A stretch of DNA of 57,101 bases from Cyanobacteriota bacterium (GTDB lineage: Bacteria > Cyanobacteriota > Cyanobacteriia > PCC-6307 > Cyanobiaceae). The DNA is taken from the NCBI GenBank assembly GCA_026389265.1, contig JAPLIE010000112.1, positions 1 to 57,101 on the forward strand, in the 5' to 3' direction. Position numbers and translations under genes: made by a program. This document shows, one piece after another, positions 25,434 through 34,195 of the stretch. Position 1 is the stretch's first letter. Each line of letters starts with the position of its first letter. Under the pieces are notes generated by a model that was given only the letters and a program-made list of their open reading frames with translations, ran no database searches and had not been told where the DNA came from.

Positions 25434-26426
25434 TCAGATCCCCGAACCCAGAACTACAGCGATTCGTTCACTGCCCCGGGCCAGCATTATGGCCTGCTCA
25501 GCGCGGCGTATCAGCGACTCCACCACCTGATCGCCAGAGGTGAACATGGTGAGGCCACCACTGGCCTGACGGCGATGTCCCGAGGCGGTGAACACCCCCT
25601 GCAGCCCACTCACCGCCTCCCGCAGAGCTTCCACCCTGAGCATGGCCTCGTCGTAATCCACATCCACCAGCAGCACCGCAAGAGTGTGGTGAGTAAGACG
25701 GCCCACCAGGTCCGGGGTCCGCAACTGGTCGAGCAACGTGGTCGCCAGATCGCGCAACCCCTGATCACCGGCGACATAGCTCCAGTTCTGGTTGGTCTGT
25801 CTTAAGTGGTCGAGATCAAGCAGCAGTAGCGCCATGCCCCGGCCGGCCTCGTTGCAGCGCAACAGTTCCCGCTGCGCCTGCTCCAGAAAATCGGCACGGG
25901 TGCACATGCCGGTGGTATCGCTGTGCACGCTCTGCCGGCGCAGTTCCATCTCTCGCTCCACCAGACGGGCCAGGTCCTGCAGGGTTTCCACCACAGAGCG
26001 GCTGACCCGGCGCGGTACGCGATCGATCAAGCAGAGGGTGCCCAGGCTGTGGCCCTCCGGACTCACCAGCTGGGCCCCTGCATAGAAACGGATCGAGGGA
26101 GGTCCGGTGACCAGCGGATTGGTGCAGAAGCGTGGGTCCTGGCTGGCATCGGGCACCACCAGGGGCTCGGCCTGGCAGATCGCATGGGCGCAGAACGCCA
26201 TCTCACGCGGGGTCTGCTCTGCATCCAGCCCATAGCGGGCCAGAAACCACTGGCGATCGCCCTCCACCAGCGAAATCAGGGCGATCGGAACCTCCAGCAC
26301 ACGGGCCGCGAGTCTGACAATCCGGTGAAAATGCTCATCTTCCGCTGTATCGAGCAGCCCGAAACGTTCGAGATTGCGCTGACGTTGCAGCTCGTCAGCT
26401 GGAAGGGGATAATCGGGGTAAGGCAT
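25434..26426 (-). CDS. GAF domain protein with degenerate GGDEF domain
   Basis: I place the start at ATG 26426 (MPYPDYPLPADELQRQRNLE), giving 330 residues; an upstream ATG at 26498 is in frame. A GAF domain occupies about residues 20-165 (FHRIVRLAARVLEVPIALIS through GHSLGTLCLIDR), close in sequence to the GAF of the GGDEF-EAL gene at 18849-21104. The following domain aligns with diguanylate cyclases (MALLLLDLDHLRQTN), but the active-site loop reads RLTHHTLAVLL where RLGGDEF is expected. It therefore cannot be a normal cyclase and may act as a c-di-GMP or GTP sensor, or be decaying. The frame is intact. Confidence 0.82.
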   Translation of the reverse strand: MPYPDYPLPADELQRQRNLERFGLLDTAEDEHFHRIVRLAARVLEVPIALISLVEGDRQWFLARYGLDAEQTPREMAFCAHAICQAEPLVVPDASQDPRFCTNPLVTGPPSIRFYAGAQLVSPEGHSLGTLCLIDRVPRRVSRSVVETLQDLARLVEREMELRRQSVHSDTTGMCTRADFLEQAQRELLRCNEAGRGMALLLLDLDHLRQTNQNWSYVAGDQGLRDLATTLLDQLRTPDLVGRLTHHTLAVLLVDVDYDEAMLRVEALREAVSGLQGVFTASGHRRQASGGLTMFTSGDQVVESLIRRAEQAIMLARGSERIAVVLGSGI

Positions 26427-26500
26427 CGACAGCTCCTGCACAGATCGACAGTAGAACTGGATATCGATCAGAGCCTGGCCATACGGTGCGTCCATCACAA

Positions 26501-26617
26501 CTCCACATCCTGGAGGGGAGCAAACTGGTCGCGGCCTCGCTGGAGCGTTACGAGAACACCTTCCGACTCTCCGGTAAGCCTGGCCAGAAGGTCAGCTGGA
26601 GGGTGGAGCAGCGGTAG
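26501..26617 (+). pseudogene. Possible C-terminal remnant of an unidentified protein gene
   Basis: A 38-codon stretch reads LHILEGSKLVAASLERYENT, continues FRLSGKPGQKVSWRVEQR and ends at TAG 26615-26617. The GKPGQKVSW segment resembles the end of a beta-rich cyanobacterial protein, but there is no start codon and the rest is missing. Between here and 26815 I see no further gene. Confidence 0.3.
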
Positions 26618-26814
26618 GGCAGCGGCGGCGGTGCAGCCAACACGGGCGGGTTCTCACCATCTCGGTTTCTTGACTGAACACTCCCATTTGTCTCATGCCT
26701 TCGGCAGTGACTGGTTCGCCAAGGGAGCAGAAAGTTTTGCTCGCTTCTTTTTGTACCCCATTCTTTCTGATTACCCAGTCGGCAATTGCGGTGGGGGGTG
26801 ATGGCGACTTCCGA

Positions 26815-26885
26815 GAATGTGTAGAGACCTTGAGCCGTAGCCACCGCGGGCCATGGGGCAGAGCAACTGCACCTGGGCGATCGGA
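26815..26885 (-). pseudogene. Short fragment of a RecD-like helicase gene
   Basis: The minus strand reads AQVQLLCPMARGGYGSRSLH, which matches the start of the C-terminal RecD2 segment also found at about 37310 (AAQVLCPMARGGCGSRSLN). Only about 24 codons are preserved and both sides are non-coding. This is a second, more decayed relic of the same gene family. Confidence 0.45.
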
Positions 26886-26964
26886 TCGAGGCCGAATCCG
26901 GCGGGGATGCCACGATCCCATAGTGGCCCGTTGAACCACAGGGAACACCCCGCCCGCCCTCCAA

Positions 26965-28056
26965 GTGCCCTTTCCCGAAGCCGACCTTCCCCTGGCCACA
27001 ACGACCCAGCAGCGCATCCTCGAACTGGGCCCCTCAGATGACAAGGATGCCCAGGAACTGACGCAAAATCTCTCTGCCCTGGCGGCTCGCAACGGGCTTC
27101 TCTGGCTGGGCGGTGATGAGGGCCGCAGCCTCTACCGGCTGCAACGCCTTGGCGACCACCGCTATGGCGACCTCCGCCCAGTGAAGCTCCATGACTTCGG
27201 CCTGGCCGGCGGCAAGGACGACGGCGAATCGGATATCGAGGGCCTGGCGCTCGACGGTGATCGGCTCTGGCTGGTGGGCTCCCACAGCCGCAGGCGCCGC
27301 AAGCACGACGACGACAAGGGAGAACCCTTAAGCCTCTTTGAAAAGGACAAACAAAGCCGCAACGCCCATGTGCTGGGCTGCCTACGGCTAGACGTTGAGG
27401 GGCTGCCAGTGGCCGGGCAGCGGTTGGCCTTCGATGCAGCGGCTGGCCGCGATGCCCTCACCCAGTTCCTAGCGGCCGACCCGCTGATCGCCCCCTTTCT
27501 GAACATCCCCAGCAAGGAGAACGGCCTCGACATCGAGGGCATCGCCGCCCGGGGTGAGCGGCTGCTGGTGGGACTGCGAGGACCGGTGTTGCGGGGCATC
27601 GCCATGGTGCTCGATCTGCACCTGGACGGCGTCGAGGGGGACGGCAGCTCCACCCTCACCCTTGCCGCCCAGCGCTTCCGCTATCTGCAGCTCAAAGGCC
27701 TGGCCGTGCGTGATCTGGCCATCGTTCCCGGCAGTGACGCTGTGCTCGTGCTGGCCGGTCCAACGATGACTGTGGCGGGCCCCTGTTACCTGTACCGCTG
27801 GCGCAACGCCCTCCGCCCTCAGGAAACAAGGAGCGGCGCGGGGATCACAGTGGAGGAAGCGGAGCCGCTGCTTTGGATCCGCGACGCCCGTCCCGGCCGA
27901 CCGGGTCAGGGCAGTGACAAGCCGGAAGGCCTGGAGGTCCAGAGCAAGGGGGGCCGCCTGCTGGCCTGGGTGGCCTATGACGACCCTACCGAGGCCCGTC
28001 GGGGAGGGGGTCAGGGGGTCCGAACCCGGCTGGATGGGTTTGTGGTGCCGGATTGA
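26965..28056 (+). CDS. DUF3616 domain protein, probably cytoplasmic
   Basis: The 363-residue protein starts with GTG 26965. The DUF3616 features are plain: LLWLGGDEGRSLYRLQRL at the N-terminus, SDIEGLALDGDRLWLVGSHS, then NGLDIEGIAARGERLLVGLR and GLAVRDLAIVPGSDAVLVLAG, and KPEGLEVQSKGG near the end. The repeated EGLA/EGIA-type blades suggest a beta-propeller. Unlike the paralogue at 14310-15587 it has no signal peptide. It lies upstream of a glycosyltransferase gene with a 116-base gap; any functional link is unproven. Confidence 0.85.
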   Translation: MPFPEADLPLATTTQQRILELGPSDDKDAQELTQNLSALAARNGLLWLGGDEGRSLYRLQRLGDHRYGDLRPVKLHDFGLAGGKDDGESDIEGLALDGDRLWLVGSHSRRRRKHDDDKGEPLSLFEKDKQSRNAHVLGCLRLDVEGLPVAGQRLAFDAAAGRDALTQFLAADPLIAPFLNIPSKENGLDIEGIAARGERLLVGLRGPVLRGIAMVLDLHLDGVEGDGSSTLTLAAQRFRYLQLKGLAVRDLAIVPGSDAVLVLAGPTMTVAGPCYLYRWRNALRPQETRSGAGITVEEAEPLLWIRDARPGRPGQGSDKPEGLEVQSKGGRLLAWVAYDDPTEARRGGGQGVRTRLDGFVVPD

Positions 28057-28172
28057 TTGCCGCAGTGGAGCAGGGCCCTATCCCAGTGCTCGCTTGGGGT
28101 AAGCCTGTGCTGGCTGGTCCCGCCGCGATCGAGCCGGGCCACGATGGGCGAAACGCTCCTGAGGGCTAAGGA

Positions 28173-29492
28173 ATGGATCCGGCCACGGCCCTCGCCTGGA
28201 TACTGCTGTCGCTGGCCGCCGCCGCCGCCCTTGGCCTGGTGATCCTGATCGCCGGCCTGGCGCAAGTGTTTGCGCAGGCGCCCAGGCTGGCGGAGCTGCA
28301 GGAATCGAGATCTGATGCGTCCGCGACCGCGACCGCGACCGAGTCCGCCTCCGAGTCTGCGTCCGAGTCCGCGTCCGCGCCCGTAGCCCTGGCCCTGGCC
28401 AACACCTCGCTCACGGTGGTGGTGCCCGCTTACAACGAAGCGACCAACATCGCCGCCTGCCTCACCAGCCTGCTGGGCAGTGAGACCCCCTGCGTCGACT
28501 GGCGGGTGCTGTTGGTGGACGATCGCTCCAGCGATGCCACGGTGGCGATCGCCCTAGAGGCGGCAGGGGTCTGCGGCGCCACGGAACCCCGTTTCTCGCT
28601 GCTGGATGCCGGGCCCCGGCCGGTGGGCGAGCGTTGGGTGGGCAAGAACTGGGCCTGCAGCCGCGCCATGGAGCAGGTGATGAGCGAATGGGTGCTCTTC
28701 GTGGATGCCGATGTGCGCCTGCAGCCGGCCACCCTGCGTCGTGCCCTGGCCCAGGCGAGCGCCGACGGGGCGGACCTGCTCAGCCTGGCGCCGCGGCTGA
28801 GCTGTGGCTGCCTGGCGGAGTGGCTGGTGCAGCCGATCATGGCCAGCCTGCTGGGGCTCGGCTTTCCGATCGAAGCCGCCAATGATCCCGCCAGTGCTGT
28901 GGCGTTCGCCGCCGGGCCGTTCATGTTGTTCCGCCGCAGCGCCTACGTGGCGATCGGCGGCCACCGGGCCCTGGCGGCGGAGGTGGTGGAAGACCTGGCC
29001 CTGGCGCGGCGGATCAAACAGGGCGGCCATCGCCTCCGCTACCGGCTTGCTCTGGATGCGCTTGAGCTGCGAATGTACAGCGATTTCGCCTCCCTCTGGG
29101 AGGGTTGGACCAAGAACTGGCTGCTGGGCCTCGACGGCGATGTGGCCAGGGCCCTGGCGGCCTCGTCGGTGGTGCTGCTGATGTTCAGCGGCCCCTGGTT
29201 GCTCGCTCCGGCTGCGGCACTCCTCGCTGCGGGGCTCGCACCTATGGGGCTGGCCCCTGTGGGGCTGCCTGGTCAGCGGCTGGTGTTGCTGGCCGCCCTG
29301 GCTCTCGCCTTGGCGGGCATCGGCCTGCAGCTGGTCCTGCGCCTGTGGATCCGCCGCCAGTTCCAGCTGCCGATCAGGTTCTGGTGGCTGATGGGAGCCG
29401 GTGGCTTGGTGGTGGCCGCGATCGGCCCGGTGTCGGTGTGGCGCACCCTCAGCGGCCGCGGTTGGACCTGGAAGGGGCGGCCGTTGGCCTGA
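28173..29492 (+). CDS. Membrane-bound family 2 glycosyltransferase
   Basis: The 439-residue protein begins with a membrane helix (residues 5-35), then a low-complexity Ser/Ala/Thr/Glu linker (45-70) encoded by GC-rich hexamer-like repeats. The GT-A catalytic domain follows: LTVVVPAYNEATNIAACL, the VLLVDDRSSDAT nucleotide-binding segment, VLFVDADVRL (DxD) and the acceptor-side EVVEDLALARRIKQGGH with the ED motif. Three further hydrophobic segments lie at the C-terminus. The architecture resembles cyanobacterial glycosyltransferases acting on lipids or carotenoids, for example CruC-like or hopanoid enzymes, but the substrate cannot be read from this. A TAAGGA ribosome site precedes ATG 28173. 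Confidence 0.88.
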   Translation: MDPATALAWILLSLAAAAALGLVILIAGLAQVFAQAPRLAELQESRSDASATATATESASESASESASAPVALALANTSLTVVVPAYNEATNIAACLTSLLGSETPCVDWRVLLVDDRSSDATVAIALEAAGVCGATEPRFSLLDAGPRPVGERWVGKNWACSRAMEQVMSEWVLFVDADVRLQPATLRRALAQASADGADLLSLAPRLSCGCLAEWLVQPIMASLLGLGFPIEAANDPASAVAFAAGPFMLFRRSAYVAIGGHRALAAEVVEDLALARRIKQGGHRLRYRLALDALELRMYSDFASLWEGWTKNWLLGLDGDVARALAASSVVLLMFSGPWLLAPAAALLAAGLAPMGLAPVGLPGQRLVLLAALALALAGIGLQLVLRLWIRRQFQLPIRFWWLMGAGGLVVAAIGPVSVWRTLSGRGWTWKGRPLA

Positions 29493-29656
29493 GCCGTTGG
29501 CATGATCGGTGGCGCCGAATCCAGCGGCAGCCCTCGCCTGGTGGGTGAGGTCGACGTTGGGTTGACGCGCTTCTGATCCAGCCGAGGGCGGTGGGCGGCG
29601 GACTGGTCGAGCGAATCGATCACGGACTCTCCGGCTTCGAAGCCTCGATCATCCAT

Positions 29657-29738
29657 GGGGGCAGGGGGACTTGAACCCCCACAACGTCGCCGTCTGCGGA
29701 TTTTAAGTCCGCTGCGTCTACCATTCCGCCATGCCCCC
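29657..29738 (-). tRNA. trnL: tRNA-Leu (UAA), without intron
   Basis: Read on the minus strand, a 7-base acceptor stem GGGGGCA pairs with TGCCCCC. The anticodon arm GCGGA-CTTAAAA-TCCGC gives anticodon TAA. A long class II variable arm precedes a normal GTTCAAG T-loop. The discriminator is A, as required for leucine; CCA is not encoded. In many cyanobacteria this gene carries a group I intron between the first and second anticodon bases; here the anticodon is contiguous. Confidence 0.96.
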
Positions 29739-29917
29739 TTAGTCACCGCAACGCCTTTCGAGGATTCGTGGCGTCCGTGTCTGCCGGAAAGGGCAGACCT
29801 GGCAAACCTCAAACCAGAATCTGCGAAACGGTGGGAGTATCCTATGGGTCTTGGCGCAGGGTCTTGCAACCAGGCCATAGACACCGCCCGTGGTGGAGCG
29901 TTGCCGCCGCGATCGGC

Positions 29918-30646
29918 TCAGTTCAGGGAGAACAGGCTGTCGTACTGGTAGTACTGAGGCTTGTTGCGCCCATCGTGTTGGAGCATCCTGCGCAGCCGAA
30001 TGATCTCCTGGCGCTGCGCCACGATGATCGCGCGCGCCAGGCGCCGGATGGTGGGAGTGCGGCTCTTGGCAAGGGCGTCATGGGCCATCAGCAGCGCCCC
30101 GCCATGGTGATGGAGCATTCCCTCCAGGAACCAGGTCACCCGGGTGGCGGCGGTGGGAGTTGAGCCCATCATCTGCATCGCCTGGATCTGGGCCGGATCC
30201 ATCCGGATCAGGTCCGCCAGCGCATCAGGATCGCCTCCGGCTCTCAGGGCCAGCGGCCCCACAGGGGCCTCGGGAAACCAGGCCTTGCGCCACTGGCCCA
30301 TCGCCTTGATCTCAGCGGCCTGATCGCGCCAGATCTCCTTGGCGAGCGATCCCACCCCCGGCGAGCCGATGTCAAACACGAACTCGCTCATGCGCAGCGC
30401 GCCCGTGTGGTGCACCGCCATGGCATCCAGCCAGCGCAGGTCGTAGGTGCGCCCTGCCGGGCCGACATCGTGGCTGTGGGAATGGACGTGAGCGCTGTGG
30501 TCGATCGGCGCCGCCGGGGCCGCACCCGCCGCCGGAACATCAGCCGGCGTCAGCAGCGGGCGATGGTGCTGATGGGGATCCACCTGGGCCTGGACCCCCG
30601 CTGTCAACAGAGCCACGAAGACCAGGGCACTCAGGGCGGCGCGCAT
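29918..30646 (-). CDS. Exported DUF305 protein
   Basis: The 242-residue protein has an N-terminal signal peptide (LSALVFVALLTAGVQAQ) followed by a His-rich segment (DPHQHH, HSAHVHSHSHD). Two DUF305 helical repeats follow, each with its HH-containing motif: MAVHHTGALRMSEF and MLHHHGGALLMAHDAL. The DUF305 fold is ferritin-like and its conserved His/Met residues suggest metal binding, with copper often proposed. The His-rich linker fits that idea. The likely location is the periplasm. It is a single gene between tRNA-Leu and the GH57 gene. Confidence 0.88.
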   Translation of the reverse strand: MRAALSALVFVALLTAGVQAQVDPHQHHRPLLTPADVPAAGAAPAAPIDHSAHVHSHSHDVGPAGRTYDLRWLDAMAVHHTGALRMSEFVFDIGSPGVGSLAKEIWRDQAAEIKAMGQWRKAWFPEAPVGPLALRAGGDPDALADLIRMDPAQIQAMQMMGSTPTAATRVTWFLEGMLHHHGGALLMAHDALAKSRTPTIRRLARAIIVAQRQEIIRLRRMLQHDGRNKPQYYQYDSLFSLN

Positions 30647-30704
30647 CGAGAAACGATCGAGGGTGCATGACCGACGTGAAGCATCGCGCGCGGCAGCTCA
30701 CCCG

Positions 30705-32201
30705 CTAGGTAAAGAGCAGCTGCTCAGGCCTGGCTGACGATCCCACCAGCTCAACGCCACGCCGCTGGATCTCGCGGGCGTAGTCGGTCCAGGTGCCCTG
30801 GCCCCAGTAGCGGAAGCAACTGGTTTCGAGCAGCAGCAGGTGAAGCAGGGCCTGCTGATAGGGCTCGCTGCTGGTGACCGAGGGATCCGCCGCCACCAGC
30901 GGGTCGTAGACCCGGTGGAACTGGGCGCTGAGCTGGTTCATCGGCTCGAGCACGTTGGCGTAGCCCTCCACCCAGCTGAGGTTGTTGGTCCAGGAGGCAC
31001 CGGCCATCGAGAAGCCGGGGTCGGCGGCCTGGAGTGCGGCAATCGCCGCCTCCACCGCTTCCGGGCTGCTCGCACCGCCCACCTGCTGCCAGAGCCTGTG
31101 CTGCCCCACCGCCTGAATCGGTGCGAAATCAGGGCAGCTAATCCCGCTCGCTTCCAGAAGCTCCAGATACTCCGTGCCGTTGATCGCCACCGTGCCTCCA
31201 CGGGCTCCACCGCCTCCGCCCCCTTCGCCAGCGATGCGCTGGTTGGCCTGAAGGAAGGCGGAGGGGAACTCATTCATCATCACGCCGCCGTTCTCGCCGT
31301 CAGCGATCTGGGCCACGATCGCCGGCACGGTGGTGTTGCCCAGCGGCTGCCGGCCCAGCCCCATGGCCTCGTAGCAGGGCTGCATCTGGCCCACCAGCTT
31401 GGTATCCGAACCCTGGGTCTTGATCAGGGCGGTGATGCTGATCTCCTCGCCGCGGGAACTGCGTGCCACCAGCTGATTCGGCACGAACTTCTGCTCCTGG
31501 CGCAGGCCGGAGCCATCGGGGTTCTCGACGCTGTGCTCCTGCACCAGCAGCCAGCGGTAGCCGCACTCCCGCAGGGCCCTCACCAGTTCATAGAGCGTGT
31601 CGGGATGATTCGGCAGAGCCATCTCCGGCGGTGAGAAGCCCTTCACCCGCTGCAGGGCTGCATCGCCGAACAGGGCGGCGAAATGGTGCTGCCAGGCCAG
31701 GAGCTGCAGCTTCAGATCCGGGATCGGCGTGGAGGGTGCCACCGCATGACTCCAGAAGCTGCCGAGCCACTCCACATGGGGCTGAACCGAGGGATCGGTG
31801 GCCAGGAACCTGAGGGCATCGAGGATGTCGCGGCGGCCCATCTGCTCGAAACCCCAGAGCAGATTGCCGGAGTAATCCAGCATGATGCGCGGATCGCAAC
31901 CCTCCGCGATCAGCTGGGGAAGGAGATCTGCGAGGCGCCGGTAGCAGTGGGCGAAGGGTTCGGCGTTGTGGTTATCGCCCTCTTCCCGATGCTCCAGCAT
32001 GTACTGGAGATGGGAGATCAGCGCGCCGTTGGCACCGGCCGGAATCGTGGGCTGGTGCATATGGAGCGCGCAGGCAAAGCTTGAGCGGAACGCCTCAAGC
32101 TTCCGCGTCGTTCGCGGCAGGAACACCGGCGCGTCCGGCTGCATCAGCTCGAGGATCGCGGCTTCGCGGCCGGCGATCGGCGGCAGGGGGTGGGGGGGCA
32201 T
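30705..32201 (-). CDS. Glycoside hydrolase family 57 protein
   Basis: I place the start at ATG 32201 (MPPHPLPPIAGREAAILELM), giving 498 residues; upstream codons to 32303 overlap no useful sequence. The GH57 conserved regions are visible: ALHMHQP, LLWGFEQMGR, GFSPPEMAL (region with the catalytic Glu) and IADGENGGVMMNEF (region with the catalytic Asp). The protein is shorter than alpha-amylase-type GH57 members but contains the complete barrel. A Gly-rich run (EGGGGGGARGG) lies in a loop near the middle. Family members act on alpha-glucans such as glycogen. It is followed upstream by ppk2 on the same strand, 58 bases apart, so both may be one transcript. Confidence 0.88.
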   Translation of the reverse strand: MPPHPLPPIAGREAAILELMQPDAPVFLPRTTRKLEAFRSSFACALHMHQPTIPAGANGALISHLQYMLEHREEGDNHNAEPFAHCYRRLADLLPQLIAEGCDPRIMLDYSGNLLWGFEQMGRRDILDALRFLATDPSVQPHVEWLGSFWSHAVAPSTPIPDLKLQLLAWQHHFAALFGDAALQRVKGFSPPEMALPNHPDTLYELVRALRECGYRWLLVQEHSVENPDGSGLRQEQKFVPNQLVARSSRGEEISITALIKTQGSDTKLVGQMQPCYEAMGLGRQPLGNTTVPAIVAQIADGENGGVMMNEFPSAFLQANQRIAGEGGGGGGARGGTVAINGTEYLELLEASGISCPDFAPIQAVGQHRLWQQVGGASSPEAVEAAIAALQAADPGFSMAGASWTNNLSWVEGYANVLEPMNQLSAQFHRVYDPLVAADPSVTSSEPYQQALLHLLLLETSCFRYWGQGTWTDYAREIQRRGVELVGSSARPEQLLFT

Positions 32202-32259
32202 CGGCGGATCTCCTGGGGGGCCTGCGCCGGCGATGCCTGCCTGGCGTGTCAGCTCCGGT

Positions 32260-33165
32260 CTAATCCGTCTTGGGGTTGAGGGGGGGGCGCTGGTAATCGC
32301 CACTGCCCTTGCGGGGAGGCAGCTCGATCGCCTCCGGGGTCATGTCCTCATAGGGGACCTTGCTGCGCAGGTGGCGGATGCAGTTCAGACGCGCCCGGCG
32401 CTTGTCGTTGGCCTCCACGGTGAACCAAGGCGCTTCAGGGATGTTGGTGTGGGCGAACATCTCATCCTTCGCGCGCGAGAAGTCGACCCAGCGATCGCGG
32501 GATTCAAGATCCATGGGGCTCAACTTCCAGCGCCGGGCGGGATCCTGGAGGCGTGAGCGGAAACGGGCCTCCTGCTCGTCGTCGCTCACTGAGAACCAAT
32601 ACTTGAGCAGCGTGATGCCGCTGCGCACCACCATCCGCTCAAACTCCGGCGCCGAGAGCATGAACTCCTCCACCTGGGCGGGGGTGCAGAAACCCATCAC
32701 CTTTTCGACGCCGGCGCGGTTGTACCAGCTGCGATCAAATAGCACGATCTCGCCAGCCGAGGGGAAACTCTCCACATAGCGCTGGAAGTACCACTGCGTC
32801 TTCTGCTGATCGGAAGGGGTACCGAGGGCAACCACGTTGCAGCCTCGGGGATTGAGGGGCTCGGTGATGCGCTTGATGGTGCCCCCTTTACCGGCCGCAT
32901 CACGTCCCTCGAAAAGAAGGATCAGCCGGTAGCCCACTTGCTTGATCCAGTACTGCATTTTCACCAGCTCAACCTGCAGTTCCTTGAGCTCGCTTTCGTA
33001 GAACTTACGATCCAGTTTGATCCTCGCCCCCTCTGGCTGTGCCTCGAAATCATCGAAGATCGGAGAGGGGCGGTAGGCGTCGCCGGGATCCAGCCCCCCA
33101 CTGTTTTTGGCAGAGTGATCGGAGTGCTTGTCGGCCCGTTTGGTTTTGTGTTGATGTTTGCCCAT
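32260..33165 (-). CDS. ppk2: Polyphosphate kinase 2 (PPK2)
   Basis: The start is ATG 33165 (MGKHQHKTKRADKHSDHSAK), giving 301 residues. Walker A GRDAAGKGG is at 87-95 and the Walker B/lid segment FDRSWYNRAG at about 143-152. The RWKLSPMDLESRDRW and EAPWFTVEANDKRRARLN segments are diagnostic of PPK2. The enzyme transfers phosphate between polyphosphate and nucleotides, most often making GTP or ATP. The N-terminal 30 residues are Lys/His-rich and probably disordered. It is upstream of the GH57 gene on the same strand. Confidence 0.95.
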   Translation of the reverse strand: MGKHQHKTKRADKHSDHSAKNSGGLDPGDAYRPSPIFDDFEAQPEGARIKLDRKFYESELKELQVELVKMQYWIKQVGYRLILLFEGRDAAGKGGTIKRITEPLNPRGCNVVALGTPSDQQKTQWYFQRYVESFPSAGEIVLFDRSWYNRAGVEKVMGFCTPAQVEEFMLSAPEFERMVVRSGITLLKYWFSVSDDEQEARFRSRLQDPARRWKLSPMDLESRDRWVDFSRAKDEMFAHTNIPEAPWFTVEANDKRRARLNCIRHLRSKVPYEDMTPEAIELPPRKGSGDYQRPPLNPKTD

Positions 33166-33259
33166 GACGGCATTGCAAAAGAATGGATTTGTTCTAGGCC
33201 AGCCGACACACCAGAGCGGCACCACGGCTAGCAGCCGTTTCCCGTCCGGCAGGTCGCGC

Positions 33260-34171
33260 TCACCCCAGCTCCAGGCAAGCCAGCCCATACACATCCGCCA
33301 GGGACACCACCGGTGTTGAGCCCCGATACATGCGCAGTGTTTGGGAGAGGGGCACAAACCCCAGCTCCTCCAGCAGCGGCGCCGCCTGGGGATTGGCCCC
33401 TGGCCCATCGATCAACACCGCACCGGCGTGGCGCTGGAGCAAGCTCTCCATCAGGGCCCGCGCGGCCCCGGGGTGGTCCGCCACCAGCGGACCGATGCGC
33501 CAGCCCTCGCCACGCTTGAGCAGACAGGGACGGATGCGGCCAAAGCCGTGGCAGGTGCCCTCCCGATCCAGCAGGGCGTGCACCGTTCCGGCCGAATGGT
33601 GCAGCCACTGGTGGAGAAAGTGGGGCCGGGGGGAGGGCTCCCGCAGGGCGTCAAAGCGCTGCACGGCCGCTTCCGGGATGGCCTCGCCCGCCAGCACGCA
33701 CCAGGTGGGCTGGGAGCTCGCCTCCGTTGGCGAGGCGGATCGCACCGGTGCCAGGGATGGGGGGGCCGTGCCATCCCCGAGGCGTTGCCAACGGGTGGTG
33801 GGGGAGGCGGCTGCGAAGCCCCAGCCGGCATATTCCTCCACCCGATCTGGAGCGGCCTCCAGGCCGACGCAGGGCAGATCGGCTAGGTGCTGCAGGGCAT
33901 GGCGCCAGAGCTGCAGGCCATAGCCCTTCCCCCGATGATCGGGCACCACCAGAAACAAGCCGACGAAACCATAGGCGGCGTTGTAGCGCACGCCAGCAAT
34001 GCACCCCACCGGCTCCTGATCTAACCAACCCACCCAGAGTCCCTGGCGGTCGGTTTGACGGTAGATGGCCACATCGCCAACGCCGGGGGTGAAGCCCTCC
34101 TGCCGGGCCCAGGCCATCACGGTGGGGATGTCGTGCGCGGTCAGCGGGCGGATGGTCAAGGGGGTGGGCAT
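33260..34171 (-). CDS. GNAT family N-acetyltransferase with extended C-terminal GNAT-like domain
   Basis: The 303-residue protein has an N-terminal GNAT domain: LTIRPLTAHDIPTVMAWARQ, VGCIAGVRYNAAYGFVGLFL and the acetyl-CoA loop VVPDHRGKGYGLQLW. A second half from about residue 155 (PEAAVQRFDALREPS through LLEELGFVPLSQTLRMYRG) resembles the C-terminal domain found in tandem GNAT proteins. The acceptor is unknown. It starts 24 bases from the divergent GNAT gene at 34196, so both promoters overlap the two coding starts. Confidence 0.88.
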   Translation of the reverse strand: MPTPLTIRPLTAHDIPTVMAWARQEGFTPGVGDVAIYRQTDRQGLWVGWLDQEPVGCIAGVRYNAAYGFVGLFLVVPDHRGKGYGLQLWRHALQHLADLPCVGLEAAPDRVEEYAGWGFAAASPTTRWQRLGDGTAPPSLAPVRSASPTEASSQPTWCVLAGEAIPEAAVQRFDALREPSPRPHFLHQWLHHSAGTVHALLDREGTCHGFGRIRPCLLKRGEGWRIGPLVADHPGAARALMESLLQRHAGAVLIDGPGANPQAAPLLEELGFVPLSQTLRMYRGSTPVVSLADVYGLACLELG

Positions 34172-34195
34172 CAGGAATCATGCTGATCAAGGTCC

